The notes beneath the pieces are model-generated. The model ran no database searches. It was given only the letters and a program-made list of their open reading frames with translations, and was not told the DNA's origin. A program made the position numbers and the translations under genes. This document shows, one piece after another, positions 17,264-24,518 of a stretch of 64,000 nucleotides of DNA (position 1 is the first letter of the stretch; each line of letters opens with the position of its first letter). The DNA is from Spongiibacter tropicus DSM 19543 (GTDB taxonomy: Bacteria; Pseudomonadota; Gammaproteobacteria; Pseudomonadales; Spongiibacteraceae): assembly GCF_000420325.1 (NCBI RefSeq), contig NZ_ATUS01000004.1:124001-188000 (forward strand), written 5' to 3'.

Positions 17264-17503
17264 TCACTTCATCCAGTCAGTGAGATTACTCACTGTGCGG
17301 ATGACGATGTCGGTGATGCGCAGAGCCCGGAACACGAGTTCACCGTGTTCAAGCTCCCGCCTTTCCGAACTCGCAAGCATGCTGCGCAACTGCTGCAACA
17401 CGTTATCCAGTTCTGCCAGAGCGCCAGCATCGAGTTGGCTGTAATGTACATCGCGCAGCTTTTGGAGCGTTGCGATGCTGTTCTTCAAAGTTTCGTACTT
17501 CAT
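17264..17503 (-). CDS. Small helical protein of the RT cassette, unknown
   Basis: A 79-aa, all-helical-looking protein beginning MKYETLKNSIATLQKLRD, rich in Leu, Glu and Arg, without a membrane segment. The ATG at 17503 has a strong ribosome site (AAAGGAGC) 6-7 bases upstream, which is the main evidence that it is translated; longer in-frame starts lack this. It is the first gene of the minus-strand run, followed after 53 bases by the XRE gene. No family recognised. It may be an RNA- or DNA-binding accessory of the retron-like system. Confidence 0.6.
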   Translation of the reverse strand: MKYETLKNSIATLQKLRDVHYSQLDAGALAELDNVLQQLRSMLASSERRELEHGELVFRALRITDIVIRTVSNLTDWMK

Positions 17504-17860
17504 TGGAGTGCTCCTTTTAAACTCGGCAAAACGCCGAAGCCCCGTAACAAGGCGATTGGCCGAAAGGAGCCAACTCGATGCGCAAGCCCAACACCAGTTT
17601 TCGCGGCTATGAAGCCCCGTCTCTGCGACCACCTGATTGTGGCTACCGATTAGCTGATTACACGTTGCTAATGGCGGACACACAGCGGCGAGAGGGCGGA
17701 CCTTCGCGGCGGACCGATGCTGCCGGCCTGCCTCACCTCAAAATCTCCAACACTGGATGAAGGAGCGGCCTGAATTACTTCAGGCAATACACACGGACCT
17801 TTCGCTTTTACGGTAAGAGCAACACTTCAAAGAACAGATACCTAGTCGGTTCGACTAGCC
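17504..17860 (-). ncRNA. Candidate msr-msd region of the retron-like cassette
   Basis: About 350 bases upstream of the cassette's first gene have no convincing gene but several hairpins on the minus strand: CTAGTCG-AAC-CGACTAG (17841-17857), GCCTGAA-GTAA-TTCAGGC (17770-17787), TTGGC...GCCAA near 17560-17575 and TCGGC...GCCGA near 17524-17538. CGAAAGG (17798-17804 read on minus) and CCTTTCG (17561-17567) could form a short a1/a2-like closing pair around about 240 nt. That pairing is only 7 bp, so this is a suggestion. A competing plus-strand frame of 60 codons at 17578-17760 has a good AAAGGAGC site. Confidence 0.35.
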
Positions 17861-17897
17861 AACGCCATTACAGCATGGATAGCGTCATTTGGCAACA

Positions 17898-17920
17898 AAA
17901 ATTCACTGTCAGTGAATTTT
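17898..17920. promoter_or_regulatory. Near-perfect palindrome, operator candidate
   Basis: AAATTCACTG-type arms: 11 bases at 17898-17908 are the exact reverse complement of 17910-17920 around a single central T. It lies in the boundary zone between the RT cassette and the conjugative element, with AT-rich flanks. A repressor site for either direction is the simplest reading. Confidence 0.45.
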
Positions 17921-18108
17921 ATGCTCATTATGTGGGTGTTCCAGTCAAGAAGCACCCTGACCGGGCATCTCTCCAAGTGAATCTTGAAGCCCAATGCATC
18001 CCGGCGTACCGCCGTCGGGCTCGCGGGCTGCGCCCCGCGCTTCTTGTCGAATCGCGGCCATCCGGCTTTGATCCCTGACGCCTCCGGCTCTTGAGAGCCT
18101 GCGCGCTC

Positions 18109-18308
18109 CGCTTGCCAGGCCGAGAGAGGCTGGTGGGGTGGGGCGGTCTTGCTGTTTCCCTTCACCGTACCACGGCGTTCTCGCTGTCAAGGGCGGCGCG
18201 TGCTCCGCGCGCTTGCGTCCTGCGGCCGTTGGTCACCCCTGACGGCTTGCGCTGCGCCGTGCTAGCGCCGGTTCCGGGCAATTCCGCCCGAGCAACCGGA
18301 GCACGATC
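18109..18308 (+). repeat. Leader repeat, copy 1 (before radC-like gene)
   Basis: About 200 bases immediately before the radC-like gene recur, with moderate divergence, at 19830-20029 before another ICE gene. Shared blocks include CGGTCTTGCTGT, CACGGCGTTCTCG, GTCAAGGGC, TTGCGCTGCGCCGTG and CCGGTTCCGGGCAATTCCG. The start of the following gene lies at the same distance from the repeat. It looks like a common regulatory leader (promoter plus 5' UTR) for plasmid-maintenance genes of this element type. Confidence 0.7.
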
Positions 18309-18815
18309 ATGACTAAATTCTCTCTCATTTCCGATTCATCGCTGCTGGTTCGTGACGACCAGGGGCGCTACTTTCCGGCTACTGCCGACCAGATTCTGAC
18401 GGCTGCGCGCCAGGTGATCGACCAGAAGATCCAGCGTGGCGCCTCGTTCACGTCACCGGCCATCGTCAAGGAGTTCCTTTGTGCGAAGCTGGCAGGGTTC
18501 GACCACGAGGTGTTCGCGTGCCTGTTCCTGGATTCGCAGCACCGCTTGATCGAGTATGCCGAGCTGTTTCGCGGCACTATCGACGGGGCGGCGGTCTACC
18601 CGCGGGAAGTGGTGAAGATGGCACTTCAGGTCAACGCTGCCGCGGTGATCTTCTCGCATAACCATCCGAGCGGGAATCCCGAGCCGAGCCAAGCGGACCG
18701 GACGATTACCCAGCGGCTGAAAGAGGCACTCGCACTGGTGGACGTGCGTACCCTGGATCATATCGTCGTCGGCGGTGAACAGACATCGTCATTCGCCGAG
18801 CGGGGGCTGTTGTAG
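18309..18815 (+). CDS. radC: RadC-like JAB/MPN-domain protein
   Basis: A 168-aa protein of the RadC (DUF2466) family with the JAMM metal motif in FSHNHPSGNPEPSQAD near its C-terminus and YPREVVKMAL before it. It lacks the N-terminal helix-hairpin-helix part of chromosomal RadC, as usual for copies on integrative elements. The molecular role is unresolved. A RadC-like gene at the left end of the maintenance module is typical for Tn4371-family elements. It is preceded by leader repeat copy 1 and followed by a terminator. Confidence 0.9.
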   Translation: MTKFSLISDSSLLVRDDQGRYFPATADQILTAARQVIDQKIQRGASFTSPAIVKEFLCAKLAGFDHEVFACLFLDSQHRLIEYAELFRGTIDGAAVYPREVVKMALQVNAAAVIFSHNHPSGNPEPSQADRTITQRLKEALALVDVRTLDHIVVGGEQTSSFAERGLL

Positions 18816-18818
18816 CAC

Positions 18819-18839
18819 AGGGGCTTCGGCCCCTTTTTT
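18819..18839 (+). terminator. Rho-independent terminator after radC-like gene
   Basis: GGGGC-TTCG-GCCCC (18820-18833) followed by six T residues. A UUCG-capped stem with a T tract is a classic intrinsic terminator. Confidence 0.92.
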
Positions 18840-18855
18840 ACTGTGCCGTGTTTTG

Positions 18856-19665
18856 CTACTTGGGTCCGTTTCGTTCGCGCTGACGGAAGCGCTTGATATA
18901 TGCATCATCGACCAAATCGTCGGGACCGAGATTCAGGGCGCAGTTGCCTAAGGAGGCTAGCGCCCGGTCGGTTAGCTTGAAGCCCCTTGGCAGTTGGCCG
19001 TAATTCCCGGCACTGTTCTCGTCGATAGCGGCGAACAGCGCCTTGAAGAAGTCTGCTCTGGATGGACGCACCGCCGCTGTGGCGGCAGCGGTCAAGGGGT
19101 CCGTTGCCGACATGACGGCGCTCTCAGCATCCATTGCCAGTACCTCTATGAACTCGCTCAGCGAAGGCCAGTATTTCAGGTCATATTGTCCTCTCAACGC
19201 AGCCAGTCGATCTTGTACGTAAGACCGAAATAAATAGTTGTGTTGTGAAGCCGCTTCGATCACGGAGCAGCAGTGATATTGAGTATCACTGCTGAAGCCA
19301 GACGTGTTGTGCAACTCAGAGCGCTGCTCCAGCAGTGTTGCTAGTTCGGCCGCCTTCCGTGCGATCTGGCGATTCTTATTGGCCAGATCGTCTCGCGCGG
19401 TTCTTGCCTCCTGAATTTTCTCCGGGTTCCAGAACGCCGCCGCGCTCAACACAAGGCCGAGAAAACACTGGAGCGCTGGCGGGTGCATATGGAGTTTTCC
19501 GTACAGTTCCTCATACACAGGCTTCATTTCAATGCTGCGGTGTAACAGTCGATCCGCGACAGTGCTTTCGCTGGGCAGGATGCGGTGTTCGCTGTTATAG
19601 CGCTTCTCCTCCCGAAGAAGGTCTTCGCAGATTTGCTGTGGATTCACTGTTTGCACCGAACTCAT
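18856..19665 (-). CDS. Unknown ICE protein, 269 aa
   Basis: A largely helical soluble protein. It begins MSSVQTVNPQQICEDLLREEKR, contains a coiled-coil-like stretch around residues 85-115 (KIQEARTARDDLANKNRQIA) and ends with the basic tail IKRFRQRERN. No catalytic motif or family is recognised. It is transcribed against its neighbours and sits between the radC terminator and the second leader repeat, so it looks like cargo inserted into the maintenance module. Codon use appears ordinary and the frame is free of stops for its full length. Confidence 0.65.
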   Translation of the reverse strand: MSSVQTVNPQQICEDLLREEKRYNSEHRILPSESTVADRLLHRSIEMKPVYEELYGKLHMHPPALQCFLGLVLSAAAFWNPEKIQEARTARDDLANKNRQIARKAAELATLLEQRSELHNTSGFSSDTQYHCCSVIEAASQHNYLFRSYVQDRLAALRGQYDLKYWPSLSEFIEVLAMDAESAVMSATDPLTAAATAAVRPSRADFFKALFAAIDENSAGNYGQLPRGFKLTDRALASLGNCALNLGPDDLVDDAYIKRFRQRERNGPK

Positions 19666-19721
19666 GGTCTGTCCTCACTATTGTCGTGTTTCACAGTTTA
19701 TTGAGTCAGGGTGAAGTTGTC

Positions 19722-19761
19722 GGTACCTCAATAAACATTGTCGAATCGGCTTTGAGGTACC
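19722..19761. repeat. Inverted repeat upstream of the 269-aa gene
   Basis: GGTACCTCAA (19722-19731) is repeated as its exact reverse complement at 19752-19761 with 20 bases between. It lies about 60-95 bases upstream of the minus-strand gene start. It may be a regulator site or a remnant of an insertion. Confidence 0.4.
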
Positions 19762-19829
19762 TGTATACCCCTCATCAATACCTGTGAATGACTCCGATCC
19801 GACTTCTTCAATCCGATACTGGGCGTTTC

Positions 19830-20029
19830 GCTTGCCAATCCGAGAGGGTGCGCTGGGGTGGGCGGTCTTGCTGTACCCCTTCACCGTATCACGGCGTTCT
19901 CGCCGTCAAGGGCTTCGCGTGCTGCGCACGCTGGCGGGCGTAGCCGTCTGTGACCCTGTGACTGCTTGCGCTGCGCCGTGTTGATGCCGGTTCCGGGCAA
20001 TTCCGCCCGAGCAACTGGAGATCGTCATC
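19830..20029 (+). repeat. Leader repeat, copy 2
   Basis: The second copy of the roughly 200-base leader found before the radC-like gene, ending with the same CCGGTTCCGGGCAATTCCG block and a GGAG element shortly before the start codon at 20030. Homology between non-coding leaders of different genes suggests shared regulation. Confidence 0.7.
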
Positions 20030-20425
20030 ATGAACGACAAATCACATGTGTCGCTGGAACGTCACGTCTGCCTGGTCTGTGGGACCGCCTTCGATACCGG
20101 TAACATCCTACTCGACAAGCGCTTGCGCGCGAGCCTGGAACGCCACACATCGACAGGCTGGGGTCTGTGCGACGAACATCGGCGGCTGTTCGATGAGGGC
20201 TTTGTCGCCCTGGTCGAATGCGATCCAGAGCGTAGCGGCAAGCCGACAGGCACCGATCGCTTGAAGCCGGAAGCGGCGTATCGCACGGGGCGTCTGGCCC
20301 ACCTGAAACGCGACGTGTTCGCCGGCGTGTTCAACATACCGCTTGCCGCCGATCAGGCTTGCGTCTTTGTCGAACCCGGCATCATTGAGCAGCTTCAGGC
20401 GATGGTGGCACCGGCATCGGATTGA
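20030..20425 (+). CDS. Conserved-type ICE protein with zinc-binding N-terminus
   Basis: A 131-aa soluble protein. The N-terminus holds CLVCGTAF (C-x2-C) and later LCDEHRRLFDEG, a plausible zinc ribbon (Cys2-Cys-His). The rest lacks recognised motifs. It follows leader repeat copy 2 and is closed by a strong terminator, so it is a single-gene unit. Similar small zinc-ribbon proteins of unknown role occur in plasmid and ICE maintenance modules; a regulatory role is a guess. Confidence 0.7.
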   Translation: MNDKSHVSLERHVCLVCGTAFDTGNILLDKRLRASLERHTSTGWGLCDEHRRLFDEGFVALVECDPERSGKPTGTDRLKPEAAYRTGRLAHLKRDVFAGVFNIPLAADQACVFVEPGIIEQLQAMVAPASD

Positions 20426-20443
20426 TCGCTCGACCAAGCATCG

Positions 20444-20482
20444 AAAGCGTCGTCCACGTAGACCGGGGACGGCGCTTTTTTT
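20444..20482 (+). terminator. Rho-independent terminator
   Basis: A 12-bp stem with one T-G wobble: AAAGCGTCGTCC (20444-20455) pairs with GGACGGCGCTTT (20467-20478) over an 11-nt loop, followed by T residues. It ends the single-gene unit before it. Confidence 0.9.
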
Positions 20483-21547
20483 CTGCTGCGCCCGGTGTCG
20501 ATGTCTTCGGCCGTGTGGGACTGCGCATTGTGCTTGCACTCCAGGGGAACGGCGTGTCGCCGATCCCCGCCGCTCTCCGTTTGGCGCCCCTGAAAAGCCG
20601 CCGAACAGGTTGCACCTGATCGGCCTTCGCGCCTGCGGCGCTACGCGCTTCGCTTGCTGTGTGGTCGGCACATAGTGAAGGCCATAGTCTGTCCAGCCAT
20701 TCTCCCTCATTACATCACCTTGTCCGCGACTGTAGCCCACGGTCGTGTGCCGTCAAGGCGCGCCGGGCGTGTCCTCGCCTGTGCCTGTCAGCTGAAGTTA
20801 CCCGGCGCTGGTTTCCTGGACGGCACCCGTCCGCGCGCTCCCGACCGTCGCGGGCGATGAACTCGGGAAAGACGGTGGCAACACGGCCGCCAGGCATATG
20901 AGCCGATATTTGGGTTGGTTTATGGGGTGACAAGGCAAATGGGCTCCGAATCTGGGAATCCGGTGGCATCGAAGCGATCCGGCGTCAATTGCACACGAAG
21001 CGCAACGGTGCATGCCAAAACACGCTGAACCTTGCCGTGATTGGTTGTGTGTTGCCCGGTAGCCCCGGATGCTGGTGATGGGGCATAAACCGTGAGCGGG
21101 TGTGTATCACCAATGCGGGAGAGGCTTGCCTGGCGTGACTGTCCGGTCCGAGCTGCAACATCGGTTGCGAAGGATGGAGGACGTTCTTCGCAAGTCCTGG
21201 AGCCATGGCCTGACGTGAACGGGTGACAGCGGATACCGGTATCGCTGTGCCGCGGAATACCGGGTAGGCCATTACCCCTTTTGGGTCAGGTCGGCCCAAT
21301 GCGTCCTTGGTTCGTTGTGAATCCTGGCGAAGGTGCGGCTGCGCCTCGGGCTCGATGGCCGCAACCCTTCGGCGCAAAGAATATTCCCCGGCGCTGTGCG
21401 CCTTCCTCGCGCAACAAATTCTTTGCGCCTTCAGGTCCTCCACGCTGTTGCGGCCGCTGCGCGGTGCGGCCCGCCCGACCGACGCCGACCGGATCACAAC
21501 AAGGACGCGATGGGCGCGACCTTGGCAACCCGAAAGGAGTACATATC
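20483..21547. other. Long non-coding leader region before DUF736 gene
   Basis: More than 1 kb without a convincing gene; open frames here have no ribosome sites or recognisable products. It contains a large dyad in which GGCGCAAAGAAT (21371-21382) is the exact reverse complement of 21418-21429, with 35 bases between. GC-rich flanks suggest a structured RNA leader or a protein-binding region. Nothing else was recognised. Confidence 0.5.
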
Positions 21548-21856
21548 ATGGCCAACATCGGCACTTTTACCGCAGAGAAAGACGGCTTCACCGGCACCCT
21601 GCGCACCCTGGCGCTCAACGTCAAGCTCAAGTTCGTCCCCAACGACAAGGGCAGCGAGAACGCTCCCGACTACCGCCTCCTGGCAGCCAACGGCCTGGAA
21701 GTCGGCGCGGCCTGGCAGAAAGTCAGCCAGGCGGAGCGGCCCTACCTGTCGGTGACCCTCGACGATCCGTCATTTCCCGCGACTGTCTACGCCCGTCTCA
21801 TCGAGGGCGATGACGGCAAGCACAACCTGCTCTGGTCCCGGAACAAGGGCGAGTGA
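21548..21856 (+). CDS. DUF736 family protein
   Basis: A 102-aa small soluble protein starting MANIGTFTAEKDGFTGTLRTL and ending near YARLIEGDDGKHNLLWSR, the recognisable frame of DUF736, found almost only on proteobacterial plasmids and conjugative elements. Function is unknown. ATG at 21548 has GAAAGGAG upstream. It belongs to the conserved Tn4371-type maintenance block and lies after a long structured leader. Confidence 0.9.
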   Translation: MANIGTFTAEKDGFTGTLRTLALNVKLKFVPNDKGSENAPDYRLLAANGLEVGAAWQKVSQAERPYLSVTLDDPSFPATVYARLIEGDDGKHNLLWSRNKGE

Positions 21857-21902
21857 TCGTCACGGCATACGCCCCGCCCATCGTGGCGGGGCTTTCCGTG
21901 CG

Positions 21903-22193
21903 TCAGGATTCGGGATTCGCCAGGCGTCGCTCGGTGTCCGCCATCAGTTCGGCGGAGCTGCATTCCAGTGCCCGTGCGATCTTGAGAATCAGGGCCAGCG
22001 TCGGCATGTGCTCGCCGCGTTCGACTTTCCCAAGGTGGGAGCGTTCCACGTCCGCCAGGTGGGCCAAGGTCTCCTGAGCCACGCCCCGTTCCGTGCGCAG
22101 GGCGCGCACGGCTTCGCCAAAAGCCCGTGCGGGCTCCGCTTCATAAGTGGTGGCGCCGGCTGGGCGGCCGCGTTGGATTGGACGCTTCTTCAT
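21903..22193 (-). CDS. XRE-family transcriptional regulator
   Basis: A 96-aa regulator with a Cro/CI helix-turn-helix over residues 23-80 (FGEAVRALRTERGVAQETLA, then ADVERSHLGKVERGEHMPTLAL) and a basic N-terminal arm (MKKRPIQRGRP). It is convergent with the DUF736 gene. ATG at 22193 is preferred to longer in-frame starts because the HTH begins soon after. In elements of this family such a gene probably controls maintenance or excision; the target sites are not identifiable here. Confidence 0.85.
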   Translation of the reverse strand: MKKRPIQRGRPAGATTYEAEPARAFGEAVRALRTERGVAQETLAHLADVERSHLGKVERGEHMPTLALILKIARALECSSAELMADTERRLANPES

Positions 22194-22641
22194 ACATGGG
22201 AGCGTCGTCTCGCGGCATAATAAAAACCACGTTAAAGATAACTCATTTGCTGTTTTCGACTTATGATGGAAGGGGTTTTGTGACAGGGCCTTTTTATATG
22301 CGTGGAGACACAAATGTGGAAAACCGCTTTGGTGGGGACGCTAAATTACGATTTGCCGGATTCGAGGTTTTGCTGATTTCCGTAGATCCGGCTTTGTATC
22401 TTTGGGCAAAACCCCGTTTGCGCATTCGTGCCTTGTGGTAAAGGCGCAAGTCCGGTTTCGTGCATTTCAGGATCGCCTTCTTGGTTCATTCCACAGCGAA
22501 CAGTGTGCGAGCCTGGCGCTCGCCGCTTGCCGTCAACCCCGGCCCGCACCGAACCGTGTTGGGGTATGACGGCTGCGCGGCCTGTCTGCGCCTGGTGTCG
22601 CCTCGCTCCGCCGTGGAGCGAACCCATCAGAGGAAGCGACC
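22194..22641. other. Intergenic leader before the DUF2958 gene
   Basis: About 450 bases between divergent genes. The left part is AT-rich and could carry the promoter of the XRE gene. The right part is GC-rich and resembles the leaders seen before other maintenance genes (short blocks such as GCCGTCAACC), ending in GAGGAAGCGACC ahead of the start. No gene seen. Confidence 0.4.
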
Positions 22642-22989
22642 ATGAAAACACTCATCACCGAACAACAACGCACCCAACTGCTGGCCAACGGCCAGGCTAA
22701 CGCCGAGGGCCGGGACATTGATCCGCCGCCGGTGGTTAAGCTGTTCACGCCGGATGCCCAGGCCACCTGGCTGCTGACGGAACTTGATCCCCAGGACGGC
22801 GATGCCGCTTTCGGCTTGTGCGACCTGGGATTGGGTATGCCGGAGCTGGGTAGTGTGCGTCTCTCCGAATTGTCCACCATCCGCGGGCCGCTGGGCCTGC
22901 CGGTGGAACGCGACCTGCACTTCATACCCAGGCGCACGCTCTCCGAGTACGCGGCGCTGGCCCGCGACAATGGGTCGATCCTGGATTGA
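22642..22989 (+). CDS. DUF2958 family protein
   Basis: A 115-aa protein beginning MKTLITEQQRTQLLANGQ, with VKLFTPDAQATWLLTELDPQDGD cut short by nothing visible and a GLGMPELGSVRLSEL segment: the standard DUF2958 layout. The family is confined to plasmids and ICEs and has no established function. The ribosome site is AGAGGAAG. It lies next in the maintenance module after the XRE regulator. Confidence 0.9.
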   Translation: MKTLITEQQRTQLLANGQANAEGRDIDPPPVVKLFTPDAQATWLLTELDPQDGDAAFGLCDLGLGMPELGSVRLSELSTIRGPLGLPVERDLHFIPRRTLSEYAALARDNGSILD

Positions 22990-23359
22990 TAGGCCCTGCC
23001 AGCTCGCCATCGCGGGCTGGCATCAGCACTGCCTTGATGGGATTTTTGTGACTTTTTCGGTCTGACGCCAGACCTCAGGCGCAACACTTCATATTGTTGC
23101 TCCAGCAGCGTGCAGCCAAGACGAAAAGAGTCAGGATATTTGTGGCGAGATGGGGCAGGGTACCCGGTGCTGCGCGGAAAAGGGTTCCGCGCAGCCGTCG
23201 CATTCGGACGATCCGCACAATGCCCCGGAGCCAATCGGACTTGACGCGCGCCCTTAACGAAGCAGGCAAGATGATACGCCGATAACGCTGTAGCTCCCTC
23301 CGCCAGAACCGCCGACTTCGCGCGACGTATCCCGCTGAATGACAGGGAGGAGCCGCGTC
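22990..23359. other. Intergenic region with a strong hairpin
   Basis: Contains TGCCAGC...GCTGGCA just after the DUF2958 gene (a possible factor-dependent end) and an 11-bp perfect stem at 23169-23179/23185-23195 (GCTGCGCGGAA and its complement, 5-nt loop) without a T tract. The 63-codon frame inside has no ribosome site. The hairpin may be a regulator site or RNA element for the next gene. Confidence 0.45.
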
Positions 23360-24130
23360 GTGGCCAAGTCCGGCGAGCACTGGCAACCTGGTGCCGCCTA
23401 TCTCTACATCCTGCATCTCGATGGGCCAGCACTGGCCTGGGAGTACCTGCGCCGTCACCCCGACTACCGGCGCGACTGGTCGGGCCGTCGTCGTGATACT
23501 GAGGCGGCGGCACACTGGGGGCTGCGCCTGTTGGAAGATCCTGCCCTGGATGCGCGGGACGCACAACCGCTGTGGTGTCCCGATCACGCCGGCATGATCC
23601 AGCTCCATCCCGATCTTGATCCGCCACCCGGCGCCGAGGGCTTCGGTCTGTGGCGGCTTCCCGGGCGCAAGCGCTTGGTCCATGACGGGCGTCGGTTGTT
23701 GGTGGCCACACGCTGGACCGGCAGTTGTTTGCGCCTGGCTATTGCACCCGGCCTGGGGGAGGGCATGGCCTACGTTTGCGCGGCGCGCGCCTCGGCATGC
23801 CGCAATCTGGCCAATGAAGCCGAAAAATTGGTGACCGGGGCGGTGACGAACGCGATGGCTTGTGCCCGTCCCTCGGCGACCGAACTGCTGGAGCTTCACA
23901 CCCTGCAGGCCCTGGACGGTGTTCTGGCAGGCGCGTCCCTGCGCGCCGTGGCCGCTGTTCTTTTTGGTACGGCCACCGTTGCCCGTGAATGGCATGCTGA
24001 CAGTGCCCTCCGTGCACGGGTGCGCCGCCTGGTGCGTCGTGGTCGTGCCCTGATGCTGGGCGGTTACCTCAAGCTGGTATCGCCTCCCCTTAAAGGGGGA
24101 CGTTCCGGTTCACCCACAGATCGTCCCTGA
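23360..24130 (+). CDS. DUF2285-domain ICE protein
   Basis: A 256-aa soluble protein. The N-terminal third (WQPGAAYLYILHLDGPALAW, EYLRRHPDYRRDW) is the DUF6499-type domain; the C-terminal part (ATELLELHTLQALDGVLAGA, then the HTH-like ASLRAVAAVLFGTATVAREW) is DUF2285. The C-terminal helices probably bind DNA, so a regulatory role is likely, though unproven. GTG at 23360 is taken because GGGAGG lies about 10 bases ahead; an ATG at 23339 has no such site. The protein is standard in the maintenance block of this element family. Confidence 0.87.
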   Translation: MAKSGEHWQPGAAYLYILHLDGPALAWEYLRRHPDYRRDWSGRRRDTEAAAHWGLRLLEDPALDARDAQPLWCPDHAGMIQLHPDLDPPPGAEGFGLWRLPGRKRLVHDGRRLLVATRWTGSCLRLAIAPGLGEGMAYVCAARASACRNLANEAEKLVTGAVTNAMACARPSATELLELHTLQALDGVLAGASLRAVAAVLFGTATVAREWHADSALRARVRRLVRRGRALMLGGYLKLVSPPLKGGRSGSPTDRP

Positions 24131-24213
24131 GCAGGGAGTCGCGCTTTCCCCAGACTGTCTCCATCCGGCCACAACAACGTGGCCACCGACCAAGACCGAT
24201 GGAGAACCCTGTC

Positions 24214-24504
24214 ATGAGACCCACGCTACTGCGGCCTTCCGCCGCCCCCGCTGCCACGCAGCAAGCCGTTCCTCCTTCTCGCTATCTCACCAACGATGAG
24301 GCGGCGGACTATCTTCGCCTGTCACCACGGACGCTGGAAAAACAGCGCGTCATTGGTGGTGGCCCGCGCTTTCGCAAATTCGGCCGTCGGGTGATGTACG
24401 CGGTCAGTGACCTGGATACCTGGGCCGATGCCCGTAGCTACGAGGCTACCTGTGATCCCGAGTATGTCGAACGCCACGCCGGCGACAGCCGCCATGAACG
24501 CTGA
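24214..24504 (+). CDS. AlpA/excisionase-like helix-turn-helix protein
   Basis: A 96-aa protein with a MerR-like excisionase fold: RYLTNDEAADYLRLSPRTLE (helix-turn-helix), then GGGPRFRKFGRRVMYAVSDLD (wing). Such proteins act as directionality factors or as regulators of element genes. It lies 15 bases before the replication initiator gene, so it probably regulates or is co-transcribed with it. The start at 24214 gives a compact N-terminus; 24199 is also possible. Confidence 0.85.
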   Translation: MRPTLLRPSAAPAATQQAVPPSRYLTNDEAADYLRLSPRTLEKQRVIGGGPRFRKFGRRVMYAVSDLDTWADARSYEATCDPEYVERHAGDSRHER

Positions 24505-24518
24505 ACGCACGTCCACCC

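Noticed and set aside
17842-18165. 107-codon minus-strand frame within the leader repeat, beginning MKGNSKTAP
   Set aside because: A similar frame start (MKGYSKTAH) appears at 19884 only because the leader itself is duplicated; the downstream residues differ and it covers a palindrome. Treated as non-coding.
23094-23285. 63-codon plus-strand frame before the DUF2285 gene
   Set aside because: No ribosome site, highly basic random-like composition, and it runs through a perfect hairpin.
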